Source: Cyclina sinensis (Eukaryota > Mollusca > Bivalvia > Venerida > Veneridae). Taken from it: a DNA stretch of 64,000 bases. Made by a program: the position numbers and the translations under genes. Positions within the stretch are counted from its first letter, which is position 1; each line of letters opens with the position of its first letter. Below the pieces are notes generated by a model, which worked only from the letters and a program-made list of their open reading frames with translations, searched no databases and was not told the DNA's origin. This document shows, in pieces, positions 11,273-21,651 of the stretch. The DNA lies in NCBI GenBank assembly GCA_012932295.1, contig JAAONU010000008.1, positions 35,392,949 through 35,456,948 on the forward strand, written 5' to 3'.

Positions 11273-12088
11273 CTCATACCTTTTTCATGGCGAAAACCAA
11301 GTATGGTAAAAAAGTACTAAAATCTGTAGTAAGTCACAGGTGCTGCAGTGCATGTAAGTGATGGAAGCGTAATCGTCTGGGACAGGAAGTTCCAGCTCAT
11401 AGATGTGTCCACAATCACTCTGGTAGTGCTCGGTTAATGGAGAGTGAGGGTGGAGAAAAGTGATTGAAAGAATTGATAGAGAAAGGAACACCAGTAGAGA
11501 TATTAGAAGGAGATGGTGACAATACAGTTATTGCTCGACTGAAAAAAAAGCTATTAAGAAAGTATTAAGAAGAAGTTTGACAAAAACCACATTGTCAAGA
11601 ACATAACCTCAAGTCTCTATTCTCTTCATCAAAAGAAAAATGTGAAATTAAGCAAGACGGTAATAATGCATATTCAGAAATGTTTAAAGTATGCCTTTGC
11701 AAAGAATGCTGGAAATAGTTCAGGAATGAAAGAGTATCTTCAGGCACTTATCCCCCATCCATTTGGTGATCACAGTTTATGTGCACCTCGTTTTTGTTGG
11801 TGCAAACGCAGACCAGGGGAAATAACATACATCGAAGCTTTCCATACAAGGGAGCTCTATTTAAAGGATAGAGAGCTACGAATAGAACTTGATAAGGTGT
11901 TTGAACCTGTCATACAGAGTTATGAACAGTACTGTGACTTAGGCTCCTCACAACAATATGAACATGCGAATATAGAAGTCAGTTTCAGGGTCCCAACGTC
12001 TCACCATTATGGAAATTCTGAATCACTAGACTTCAGAGTTAACGCAACAGCTGCGTTTATCAACGAAGGTCGAAGCTTTATTTCAATG
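11273..12088 (+). pseudogene. Mutator-like transposase family, catalytic and C-terminal exon
   Basis: An AG acceptor at 11271-11272 precedes a reading AKTKYGKKVLKSVVSHRCCSA, cut here to its landmarks: a CCxxC pair, HRCVHNHSGSARLMESEG and EILEGDGDNTVIARLK. The SGSAxxMExEG and DGD patterns match the catalytic core of the family, and the later PHPFGDHSLC, GSSQQYEHAN and HYGNSESLDFRV match its C-terminal part. The 3' part (11642 on) is open for about 150 codons and ends at ATG/GTAAAA (12089). The 5' part carries two in-frame TGA stops (about 11357 and 11464) and a frame slip in the A-run near 11545, so this copy is dead unless the reading is rescued. I see no next exon that fits. Confidence 0.6.
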
Positions 12089-12669
12089 GTAAAAATTGTT
12101 CAGTTATAGTTATTGTTCAGTTAGTTGCATGTCTGTTACTTATTGGACTGTGACAAACTATACCACATATATTTCTTAAACAAAATCTGAGGAATAATGA
12201 TCACATTTCGACTAAGCAAAATTTGGAAAAAAAATGCTGTTTATTTATTTTGATTCAATAAGTCACCATCCACTCATCATCTTGCATGCTAGATTTACGA
12301 AGTGTTCCGTCATTTTGTTTTGTTATGAATGTTAATTGATACATATAGTTGTTTTATATTGTTGTTTTTATGTTAATTTCATTTTTACAGAGTTCTTGTT
12401 CATGTTCAGATGTTACAGTAACCATCATTTGTAGTCTCTTACAGAGCGGCTTCATACTAAGTAAGTCATAATTTTATTTCTCATTGATATTTTCTTCTTT
12501 GAAACTCTTTTAAAAGAGTTCTTTTGAAGGCATTCTTGTAGATAACACTCAGTTGTATTTCTTGTTGGCTTAGCATTTGGCTTGTATTTCAAATCGTTCA
12601 CTTTTGAACGCTGTTGTAGCAGAGATATAATATTGCACTTCTACTCACTTGCCTATTAAATAGTTTTTA

Positions 12670-12732
12670 TGCCAATGTGGTAGAGTGTTTGCTTATTGAT
12701 CAACAGAAACATAGTTCAAATCAAGCTGAGAG
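12670..12732 (+). repeat. tRNA-derived SINE head (relic)
   Basis: An A-box-like TGGTAGAGTGTTTGC (12678-12692) is followed at normal spacing by a B-box-like AGTTCAAATCA (12713-12723). No acceptor stem is visible, so this is a SINE or tRNA pseudogene. Confidence 0.4.
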
Positions 12733-12916
12733 GAAGTGAATTGTTCAGTTAACATTTTTTTAATTTTTCCGTGCTCCGTAAACACCATAATAAGCTTTGG
12801 CAATTTTGGACTATATTATAACCCTTTCAAGTAATTAACTATTAACACACTAATTAATTAATGCTTATAATCATTTGACCACTGGTGACATTTTAGATTT
12901 TTCATTTTCATTTAAG

Positions 12917-13090
12917 TCTGTGTTTCATGCACAAATGATTAATGATGCCAAAGCCCAGAACATCCAGTCTCTGAATGAACTGGTTGTCAGGGGTGTTTGC
13001 AAACGTTTCATTGCAGAGAAAAGAGCAGGGTCAGTATTAAATATCCACCACTTGCGACAGTTATTTGAACGCATTGTGAAGATGGTTTAA
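12917..13090 (+). CDS. probable terminal exon, unidentified gene
   Basis: A pyrimidine-rich tract and TTTAAG acceptor precede an in-frame phase-0 exon with peptide landmarks QMINDAKAQNIQSLNELVV and GVCKRFIAEKRAG, ending LFERIVKMV and a TAA-type stop. The composition is protein-like (amphipathic, charged) and a polyA signal follows at 13256, which suits a last exon. It could be the 3' end of the Mutator-like gene upstream, but I recognise no family and cannot show the join. Confidence 0.4.
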   Translation, partial: SVFHAQMINDAKAQNIQSLNELVVRGVCKRFIAEKRAGSVLNIHHLRQLFERIVKMV

Positions 13091-13255
13091 GGAACACATT
13101 TACAAATACTGCTGGGACACTGAATTCTATAATTCCAAAACATGCAAGGCATTTCACAGCCAAGTAATGATTTACACACTTGCAATGCACCAAATTTCTA
13201 TGTGCAGAGTCAGAACACAGACTGTTGGCTGTATTTGTCTCTTTAGACAGTAGCA

Positions 13256-13261
13256 AATAAA
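13256..13261 (+). promoter_or_regulatory. polyadenylation signal AATAAA
   Basis: Canonical AATAAA about 165 bases after the stop of the 12917-13090 exon; the spacing supports a short 3' UTR. Confidence 0.4.
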
Positions 13262-14029
13262 AAAAACTTACTGAAATTTATTCATTTATGTATCATATAA
13301 TTTAAAAATCATGTTTGTACAAAAATACAAACTACAGATACATTTCAACTGAAACTGATATATTGCTAAAATATGAAATGAAGGCTTAATGACTCTCGTA
13401 CTTTCTAAGCAAAAACAGTGTCAAATTGACAACTGAAACTCATCTAGTAATGTAATAATAAGCTTAATATTGTACAAAACTAATAAAAAGTTATAAGTAA
13501 GAAGACATTGGAAACTATTTTAATTTTTGTAACATTTTAATCCATTTAACTTGTTTGATGTATGCTGAATTGTAACTGATTCATACGTTTTGAGAAGTTT
13601 TAAAATTCACCTAGGCGTATTTTATCTGTGTGTTTTACCACTAATTGACGGTAAAAGTTTATAGTTTCTGTTTTTTTTCATTGGCATAGCATTGTAGGTA
13701 ATTTTCATAACTTTGGTTTATTAATAGCCCTTTAAAAGAATTCCGGAATTGACTTTGAACATGATGACAAGTATGTCTGGTCATTAGAAGTGATCTTGAT
13801 TTTATGTGGGGCGTACCATAAACTTTCGTTGTTTAATCATATGTTTTCATTGAAAAGGCTAAAAAATGTTCTTTTTTGTAACATGATGCTTAAAAAACTG
13901 TTGTAAATTGAAAAGTATGTAATGAAATGAAAAGATAAATTTTTATTAGCCTTTTTTCAACTTAGAGTGTTGTCGGCAGGAGGACTTATTTTTGCCATCA
14001 AACCAGCAGAACAAAGTTTACAATATTTT
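13262..14029. other. non-coding, nothing recognised
   Basis: AT-rich sequence between the terminal exon and the inverted-repeat arm. Confidence 0.5.
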
Positions 14030-15940
14030 TATCTCACCTGGGTGAGCTTTTGTGATCGCCTTTCGTCCGTCGTCCGTTCGTCCGTCGTCCGTTCACAATT
14101 GTTGTCCGCGCTCTAGCGGTCTTAATTTTGGTGCGATCTTCTTTAAACTTGGTCAGAATGTTTATCTTAATGATATCTAGGTCAAGTTCATAACTGCATC
14201 ATCTCACCCTTAAAACTAGGTCACTAGGTGAAATTATAGAAAAAGCTTGTCCGCACTCTAGCGGTCTTAATTTTGGTCCGATCTTCTTCAAACTTGGTCA
14301 AAATGTTAATCTCAATGATATCTAGATCAAATTCGAAACTGGGTCATGTGACCTTCAAAACTAGGTCACAAGGTCAAATTATAGAAAAAGCTTGTCCGCA
14401 CTCTAGCAGTCTTAATTTTGCTCCGATCTTCTTCAAACTTGGTCAGATTGTTTATCTCAATGATATCTAGGTCAAGTTTGTAACTAAGTCATGTGACCTT
14501 GAAAACAAGGTAACTAGTTCGAATTTTAGAAAAAGCTTGTCCACACTCTAGTGGTCTTATTTTGGTCCAATCTTCTTCAAGCTTGGTCAGAATGTGTATC
14601 TCAATGATATCTAGGTCAGGTTCGAAACTGGGTTATGTGACCTTAAAAACTAGGTCACTAGGTCAAATTATAGAAAAAGCTTGTCCGCACTGTAGTAGTC
14701 TTAATTTCGCTCCGATCTTCTTCAAGCTTTGTCAGAATGTTTATCTCGATGATATCTAGGTCAAGTTTGAAACTGGGTCATGTGACTTTGAAATTTAGGT
14801 CACTAGGTCAAGTTATGATAAAAGCTTTTCTGCACTCTAGTGGTCTTAATTTTGGAATGATCTTCACTTTCATTACCATAAGATCTTGGTTCCTTTCTTC
14901 AAATAGCCATATTGCATTATTGGTTCCAGAGTTATGGCCTCTGAAAGTGCCAAAATAACTATTTAGATCTTGTCTGCACAATAGTAGCTTCATTTTTGAT
15001 TTGAATTTAATCAGACTTGTACAATACTAGAGTTAATATAAGATCTTGCAGGGTTGCCAGGGGACTTGAAAAGTCAGGGAAATTTGATTTTTGTTTCAAG
15101 GTCAGGGAATGGTCAGGGAATTTTGAAAATTGATCAGTGAAAAATAAAAATCCAGGAAAGTTAGTGAAAAGTCAGGGAAAAATAATTTTGAAGGGCTTAT
15201 ATTGTTCTATTTTATTAAAGATTGCATTTACACTTTTTTTCCTTATGAATCTTTCTTTATAATTGTGTACATTGTATTTAATAAAAGTTCTAGTATTATA
15301 AATAACATTACTTTAAGACTGAAAGTCTCTGCAACCCTTACAACCAAAAATTAAAATAAGTATGTGTTACATTCGAAACCCATGTTCCTCCCTCCAAGAT
15401 CCATGTCACAGCAACCCTCTGAACTTAGTAAGTTCTGCTATAAAGGCCTAACTGCTGATAGTTTGTGCCTTGCCCATATATTTTTTTGCATCTTATATGG
15501 TTGGATTTTAAAATAATTAGTAGAATTGGCAATAGAGTGAACATGTGTCATGTACATAATCCCTGTTTGGAACGGTGTTCCAACATTCAGTTCACAGCAA
15601 CCTAGTTTTTTGTATAACGGCAGGATTTTTTAAAAAATATTGCGGCACAAACTTCTACATTTTTCAAGATACTGCTTTGAAACTTTAAACATGTTAGGTA
15701 TCATGTGCATACGTGCCTGATATATTTTTTATGCGGCTCAGTCTATTATAGTCCACGTTGTGCTTTAAGAATCCTGATGACGCACGACATCTAGTGAAAC
15801 TCTACCAAAGATGACCCCATGTTCATAATTGCCTGCACCCTTTGAGTCAACTGGCAATTGTATTTGCATCCACTGACTCTTGCAACCATTGAGCAGTTGC
15901 TGGCAGGTGAGCGACCCAGGGTCCCATGGACCCCCTTGTT
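14030..15940 (+). mobile_element. tandem-core repeat element, left arm of inverted pair
   Basis: It starts with a collapsed terminal hairpin (CTCACCTGGGTGAGC, 14033-14047), then TTTTGTGATCGCC, a CCGT-rich stretch (14065-14092), and about six units of a 145-bp tandem repeat. A unique segment with repeated GTCAGGGAA motifs (15070-15190) follows, and the element ends in GGTGAGCGACCCAGGG and CTTGTT. The same structure in reverse occupies 21652-23580, with high identity throughout. Related elements with the same ends but other cores are at 54928-56203 and 40107-40775. No transposase is visible, so it is non-autonomous. The architecture resembles the pearl-type or Helitron-associated repeats of bivalves; that link is inference. 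Confidence 0.7.
14104..14980 (+). repeat. tandem repeat, about 145-bp unit, six copies
   Basis: The phrase CTCTAGCGGTCTTAATTTTGG or a variant recurs at about 14112, 14258, 14403, 14548, 14692 and 14836. Units of 144 to 146 bp keep short reading frames open across neighbours, so the apparent 65-codon proteins here are repeat artefacts. The same array is present in reverse at about 22745-23490. Confidence 0.85.
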
Positions 15941-16249
15941 CTTAATTGACAGTAAAATCTCTCCAAATTTGGCAAACAAGTGTCAAATGTATTGTAGATT
16001 ATTGGAAAAATGTTATTTGATACATTTGCAATAGTGCCCATTAGTTTATAAAATCCTTAAAATGTCAAAATTTATGATGATGTGTCGACATAAATTGTTG
16101 TTATCTTAACGCTCTCTGAAAGGAGTAATGTCAAATCGTTTGTAAATTAATACACGAGTGTCAGAAATAAGCCAGCACTACAACAAGAAAAACTTCTCAG
16201 TTTGGCCCGGCATGTAATTTTTAAAAATCAAGTGCAAGCCGAAATGTGT
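15941..16249. other. non-coding, nothing recognised
   Basis: AT-rich spacer between the tandem-core element and copy 1, right part, of the duplicated block. Confidence 0.45.
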
Positions 16250-16485
16250 ACAGAAGATTATATGCTTCTACGAAAACACTTTTTATTAAGTAATGCATCA
16301 ATCCAGTGTCTTCACTACTATTAATGATCTAAATTGCTGAATTGTTCTTAGTTTGGAATACATCAAGCATTTCAGTATTTGAAATAACTTTCCACCTCGA
16401 GTCCTGTTCTATCTGAAAATTGAAAATATTTTGTCAAATTACGAAGGATATTGATATTTTTAATTATGTCTTACAACTTTTTCAG

Positions 16486-16596
16486 GCAAAAGAAATTCAT
16501 TATACTGTTGGTGTAGATTTATTAAATCTGGCATTTGAATATATAGCCAGGCATAAAGACAAGGACCCTCAGCTATGGAATGTGAGTCGCTTCTAG
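16486..16596 (+). CDS. terminal exon of sushi-type gene, copy 1
   Basis: A strong acceptor (TACAACTTTTTCAG ending at 16485) is shared with the second copy at 63497. The phase-0 exon of 36 codons plus stop contains YTVGVD and FEYIARHKDK; the paralogue has YSVGAD and FEYMAKNQD in register, so the exon is coding and conserved. The copies differ at the end: here the frame runs on to a TAG at 16594. A polyA signal lies at 16720. The role of this C-terminal tail is unknown. The sushi exon of this copy is broken, so the gene is probably dead even though this exon is open. Confidence 0.55.
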   Translation, partial: AKEIHYTVGVDLLNLAFEYIARHKDKDPQLWNVSRF

Positions 16597-16719
16597 CTAT
16601 GAAATGCGAGTCGGAAGAACCGAACTCTCGCCTGTAACTACTTGGCATGTGAAGTTGCACTATTGTCTTTAACGCGCATACCTAAATGTGATACTGGGGT
16701 CAAAAGAACTTAACTCAGT

Positions 16720-16725
16720 AATAAA
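16720..16725 (+). promoter_or_regulatory. polyadenylation signal AATAAA
   Basis: Canonical signal about 125 bases after the stop, at the same place as the one at 63717 in the paralogous copy. Confidence 0.55.
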
Positions 16726-16796
16726 CACATATTGTTTATTCGATGTACATAATTTTCATTCCTTGTTAAGCTGTTTTTGTCTTTTGTGTTCTTACG

Positions 16797-16983
16797 AACA
16801 TGAAAGTTCGTAACAGAAAGCTGCAATGCATCTTAGAATACAAAACCCAGAGCGATATTCGAACTCCGGTCTCCCGCGTGACACGCCAACACTAACCACT
16901 GAGCCAAAGAATCGATTCCATGACGCAGTTGTCAGAGGTTGTATTTATACAAGTATGGGTAGGTGTGCACTAGACCGTAACAA
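16797..16983 (-). mobile_element. tRNA-derived SINE insertion
   Basis: The minus strand shows a tRNA-like pol III promoter: A-box-like TGGCTCAGTGGTTAGTG (complement of about 16894-16910) and B-box-like GAGTTCGAATATC (complement of about 16855-16867). This segment has no counterpart in the paralogous block: the sequence before 16797 and after 16983 joins to match 63780-63815 without a gap. It is therefore an insertion made after the duplication. A short palindrome (ACGAAC/GTTCGT) sits at its left edge. Confidence 0.6.
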
Positions 16984-17000
16984 TTGTTTCATAGTATATA

Positions 17001-17029
17001 CGAGGGGTGATTCAAAAGTTCGCGGAATT
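17001..17029 (+). repeat. mariner 5' terminal inverted repeat
   Basis: It begins CGAGGGGTGATTC right after a TA target dinucleotide and is the exact inverse of 18830-18858. Confidence 0.95.
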
Positions 17030-17356
17030 TATCTCTAAATCATTTATTTTTTCACCGAATCACATTAAATTTCGCATAAATATAATTCAACGTATTTTAA
17101 CTAACATTTTCGTTTAGTTTATGGAATATGTGTAACCGGAAGAATATAAATGGTCTCCATAGCAACCACGGTTAGGTGACTTGAAGCAGGCCAAAATATT
17201 TCGTTTTACTAATTCACTTCAGACGATAGTATGTTTTCAAATGTTGCTCAATTTTGGCGCGAACGTAACTGACGTTAGAATGACGTGTTGACGTCATTTC
17301 CTATAATTTTGATTACATTACGTTGAACCGTTACTCCACAGCAGCGAGTTGTCGCC

Positions 17357-18648
17357 ATGTCTTCAACTTCTTCCGCGACGTCAACAAGTGAATTGGAGCT
17401 ACGCGCAGTTGTGAAATTTTGTGTTGGACTCAAACTTACACCAGTTGAGACGTTGAATCAAATTAAAAACTCGCATACATTACAACCTTGTGGTAAATCG
17501 TTTGTCTACAAATGGCATGAGCGATTTCGGAACGGCAGAAAATCGGTACTTGATGACGATAGAGCAGGTAGACCAGCATCCGCTATGACGACGAGCAACG
17601 CAACGTTAGTGAGAGAGCTTTTGGACAACGACCGGCGCTTAACGGTTAGGGGTATTGCAGAGGAACTCTCCCTATCGTATTCTACTGTGCAACGAATTCT
17701 TACAGAAGAGCTAAATATGTCCAAAGTATCTGCGCGTTGGGTGCCCAGACTTCTGACTGATGAAAACAAGCAGCGGAGGTTAGAATGTTCTCAGCAATTT
17801 CTGGATCTGTACGACGCACAGGGTGACGAGTTTTTGGACAAAATCATCACGACAGACGAGACATGGTTATACCATTATGATCCAGAGTCGAAACAGCAGT
17901 CGTCCGTCTGGAAGTCACCAGACACACCTCCACCAAAAAAGGCCAGGACAACACGCAGCTGCAAAAAGGAAATGTTCATCTTCTTCATGGATAGACAAGG
18001 GCTTTTGCTTCAACACAAGGTGCGCGACGGATGTACCGTAAATGCCGACTATTATTCAAAGGTATGCCGCATTTTAGTCATACAAACGATCAACACTTAT
18101 ATATTATTTTTATAACAAACTAATATTTTACAGTATGTATTGTTTCAAATAACAAAATATATAAAAATATTATTTAAAATGTGCCGCTTTTTACTTTCTT
18201 AAACTTAAATTATTTCATGTTTTCCCGTTTGTTTGTTTGACTTCAGGTGCTTAGACGCGATCTGATACAGGCTCTGCGCCGCAAGCGCCCCCTGTTGGTA
18301 CTGGATGATGTTATACTCCATCATGACAACGCTCCAGCACATCGGGCACAGAGTACAGAGTTAGAGATTTCACTGCTTGGTTTCAGTCTCTTACCACATC
18401 CGCCGTACAGCCCGGATCTAGCACCGATGGACTTTCGTCTGTTTCCAGATATGAAGAGGGAACTCAGAGGTCAGAGATTTGAAACAACATTAGAGCTACG
18501 CAATAAGGCTCGTGAAGTAATCTCTTCATTCAGTCAGGATTGGTTTAAGGTAACATTTATGCAATGGGTACAAAGGCATAGGAAGTGTGTAGCGACGGGC
18601 GGCGATTACGTCGAGAAGGTGAATCGTACGCTAGAATTTGACCGTTAG
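17357..18648 (+). CDS. mariner transposase, two exons
   Basis: Exon 1 is 17357-18061 and exon 2 is 18247-18648; the spliced protein is 368 residues. It cuts and pastes the element through its TIRs at TA sites. N-terminal paired helix-turn-helix domain about residues 16-120 (RFRNGRKSVLDDDRAGRP between the two HTHs), WVPR linker motif at 128-131, then the catalytic core: D167 (TTDETW), D262 (HHDNAPAH) and D297 (YSPDLAPMD). There are 34 residues between the last two, the D,D34D signature of mariners. The first two are 94 apart, near the usual 92, only if the intron is removed. The start has a good context (GCCATG). All key residues are present, so it may be active. Copy 2 of the block lacks the element. 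Confidence 0.92.
18062..18246 (+). other. spliceosomal intron within mariner transposase
   Basis: Donor AAG/GTATGC and acceptor TTGACTTCAG/GTG, 185 bp, markedly AT-rich against the flanking coding DNA, phase 0. It holds in-frame stops (reading through from exon 1 ends at 18113). Removal restores a continuous transposase with normal catalytic spacing. Confidence 0.8.
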
Positions 18649-18829
18649 TGACGTCGACGTCGTGATGGCGTGCGTCAAGTGCCGGTCATGTATACAATTC
18701 AAATATGTACAAACGATTTATTAGTAAATGTATTTCAATGAGATTACGGCTCTGCTTTAGTATTGAGTAAACGTATCGAGTGATGTAATTTTTGTGTTTG
18801 TATTGTCTTTTCCGTTCTAGTAATAAAGC

Positions 18830-18858
18830 AATTCCGCGAACTTTTGAATCACCCCTCG
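18830..18858 (-). repeat. mariner 3' terminal inverted repeat
   Basis: It ends in GAATCACCCCTCG followed by the TA at 18859-18860. Confidence 0.95.
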
Positions 18859-19131
18859 TACTTAGTTATATATAACATTATGTTTCCTCAAATATATAAT
18901 TCGTTAAATGCTTTTCTACACTAATAACGATTTTACTGAAGGTGAAACAAAACGTCTCATTTTATTATACTAATGCAGTGTGTTTCTATAACTCATAATA
19001 TTATATGTGTCTGAGGGAAACATTCATAAAATGTGAATGAATCTCAAGGTTGAGAGTTGAGGTTTACACAAGACAGTTCCAAAGCATAATATGTATGAGG
19101 GTTTTTTTTCTTTTCTTATCTCACAATATCT

Positions 19132-21408
19132 CTATGGACAGAAGCGCCTGTTTAAGAAAACAAACAAAGCCACAGAAAGTAATTCTGATGAAATACACGT
19201 GATATCTTGCCCATTGTGCGCAAGGTCTTGTAAGATAAAGTAGTCTTCAACACAAACAGATGTTTTGTTAGTCACGTTGTTCATTACAAGCATCCGTGTA
19301 TATTTATCTCCGGTACTTTTTGCTTTCAAGTTTAGACCTGTCACCTCGTCTGAGGCAAGTTCAATTCGAGGACAATTCTGTAAAGTAACTCTGTCAACGT
19401 CGAAAAAGTTTTCGCAACGTTTATCCATGGTATTTGTACCAACCGCATTTAACCGTTTTTCGGGAGAGTCAAATGTGATTCTCAAGGAGATATTGACGGA
19501 TCTTGTCGTATCTTTATACTGCATTTGAATCTCTTCTTCTTCGGATATACCACGAAGAAATTTCAGTAACAAATTTTCAGTACATTGCCAGGTCGTTCGC
19601 AGTCGCCATTCAAAATATAATGCGGATTTGTTGTTACCAACATGAAATGTATGCGACAAACATTTTCCGCAGGAGAAATGGCGTCCACCCAATCGGTGCA
19701 ACTCTTCATCAATAAAGTTTGCTAGACTTTGACTTGTTTCAGCTTCTTTAGAAATGATGACATGAAACAGCACTTTTACTGATATTTCCGACAGGATAGA
19801 AACACTTTTCTTACAGACGCCGTTAATAGGAATGTGTTCTATCTGACAATACAAGGGTCTGCAAACAGCCTGAAATAAAATAAATGTCTCTGAATATGGA
19901 AACAAACTTTATATACTATAAAGTAAACAAATAAGCCATAATTGACACTTTTTCGATAAAATTTGGGTCTTTAGTAGCATATGTTTTCTGTGGTGAACTT
20001 TAAAATCAAAGGCAAGTAATATCTGTAAAAATATATGATTATATATTCCCTAAAGAAACAAAAAAAATTTTGGTAATAGGACATTATTATTTTGTGTTTG
20101 CTATTGCATCATATTATATGTCACTTTGTAATAATGAATGGTTACGGAAAATTGCATAATATTTCAAAACTAATATTTCGTTTTATGAAGTAAATATTGA
20201 TTTTTTTCTGCAGTTACGGATATATTACGAAATGAAACAAATAAGTGCAATGTCACACTAGGTCTATGTATATTCATATTATACATAATCAATTCAACGT
20301 AAAAGTTAATGAAATTAACATGTTACGCCCCCTCTACATGCTGACAGAACAAAACGTAATGTTGAACCATTTAGTTATATAACAGAAAGGACCATCGTGT
20401 TGAAACTGACCAGTGGCAACATACGTCGATTTTTGGCTGTAGCTAAACGTTTGAATTATAGAAACTACAGAGTTGTAAACAAACATTATATAACTCTTAT
20501 GAGACACAAATTGAAATTTCGCTTATTGTAAACAATTAAGACACAAGTGGACACATTAGCAAAACAAAAATATTCGAACTTACATCAAAAGGATCCCAAA
20601 TTTCCATGGATCTACACAAAGACGTTTTGATCTTTTTCTCTTCTACATTAAAATATATCAGCGCTGTAAACGCAGCTGTGCTTCTATGAACAGTTATCTC
20701 ATTTAACGAACAAATGTCTTTGCTTGACTCACGGGCTTCGAAGAAGTGACACATATAACAGTATACATTTGAAAATACTTGAATCCCTCGGTATGTTTTT
20801 ACAAAGAAATGAGTGTTATAAACTAGACGTTCTGTCTCACAGGCTTTTTTCAAAACAATTGTCGCCCCATGACCGTTACATCTCCGTGTGACAAATTCAT
20901 CTGGATAACAGCGTGTTTTTTCAACAATACTGGCATGTGGAGGTAATGAAAATAATAAACACTTTTTTAAGAAGAAATTGTTTTGTTCATCGATAGTTTG
21001 GAAAATCTGTGATAAAAAAGTGTTACAATTAGTGAGCAGTTCCCAAAAGACGTAATCATGTATCCCATTACACATTGCACAGTGACGATTTTTGAATACC
21101 TTCTCTTCTGCCTTGTCGGAGACCATTACAAAATCATTCAGTTCAATGGGTATCTTACAAGCCGGATAAGCCTCCTCACCGCGTTTGTCGGGGCAAGAAT
21201 CAATGACGTGAAACCATAAATCAAAAAAATGCCGTACGCTTAATCCTCTCTCCTCGTTATGTACTTTTCCCACGTTCACACACGGATATTTTGGCACCGA
21301 TATATTATCATTTAGCTTTACATCCGGGCAACAATTTCCCACCATGTGACAATCACTTGCACATGAACATTTTTGACAGCACGACGTATTGTTTTTGTCA
21401 CTAATAAC
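19132..21408 (-). CDS. truncated receptor-like ectodomain (adhesion/methuselah-like GPCR family)
   Basis: Two minus-strand exons join in phase 0: 21408-20584 (275 codons, acceptor TTACAG, donor GAT/GTAAGT) and 19869-19132 (acceptor TTTCAG). Exon A begins with a somatomedin-B-like cysteine cluster (SCCQKCSCASDCHMVGNCCPD), shown here only by its order of cysteines, then CAMCNG around residues 110-115 and YCYMCH later. Exon B opens AVCRPLYCQIEHIPINGVC, the spacer seen before the helices in molluscan family-B-like receptors, and has VCVEDYF near its end. In the family, seven membrane helices follow. Here the frame stops after one hydrophobic stretch (ELLSVALFVFL). Either the gene is cut off at 19132 or the product is a one-pass or secreted decoy. 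The 5' exon with a signal peptide is not visible; the inverted-repeat arm begins 240 bp upstream. Confidence 0.6.
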
Positions 21409-21651
21409 CTGTAATAAACAGAAATAAATAGATCTCCAATAATAATAAGTCAGCGATGACTACTAAAACTAATTAAAATAAATTAATTTAAATGAATTGT
21501 CTTTTTTGCGTTTAAGTAGTTTTCGTTTTTACGAATAATTATTTTTTATTTACGACTTACAATTTCATAACAACGAAACGATATGTCGCTACAACAAGAT
21601 AATTTTCGTACAAATGAAATGGCATGTAGGCTATAATCATTCAGTTTTACA

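Larger units (their letters stand above)
17001..18858 (+). mobile_element. complete mariner-type DNA transposon
   Basis: This 1858-bp element has terminal inverted repeats of 29 bp that match perfectly (17001-17029 and 18830-18858) and flanking TA dinucleotides (16999-17000 and 18859-18860). It encodes one transposase with all three catalytic aspartates and a 185-bp intron. The paralogous block (around 63810-63830) preserves the empty site, so the insertion is younger than the duplication. Intact ends, an open reading frame and the perfect TIR suggest a recent arrival. It is longer than a typical 1.3 kb mariner because of a 356-bp leader, the intron and a 180-bp trailer. Confidence 0.93.
16250..19030 (+). 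other. duplicated gene block, copy 1, right part
   Basis: It aligns with 63230-64000 once two insertions are removed: a SINE (about 16797-16983) and a mariner (17001-18858). It holds the terminal exon and polyA site of the sushi-type gene. Its link to the left part of copy 1 (3330-5266) is broken by 11 kb of other sequence. Confidence 0.7.

Noticed and set aside
17506..17769. Minus-strand open stretch inside the mariner
   Set aside because: Shadow of the transposase, which carries all catalytic and binding motifs.
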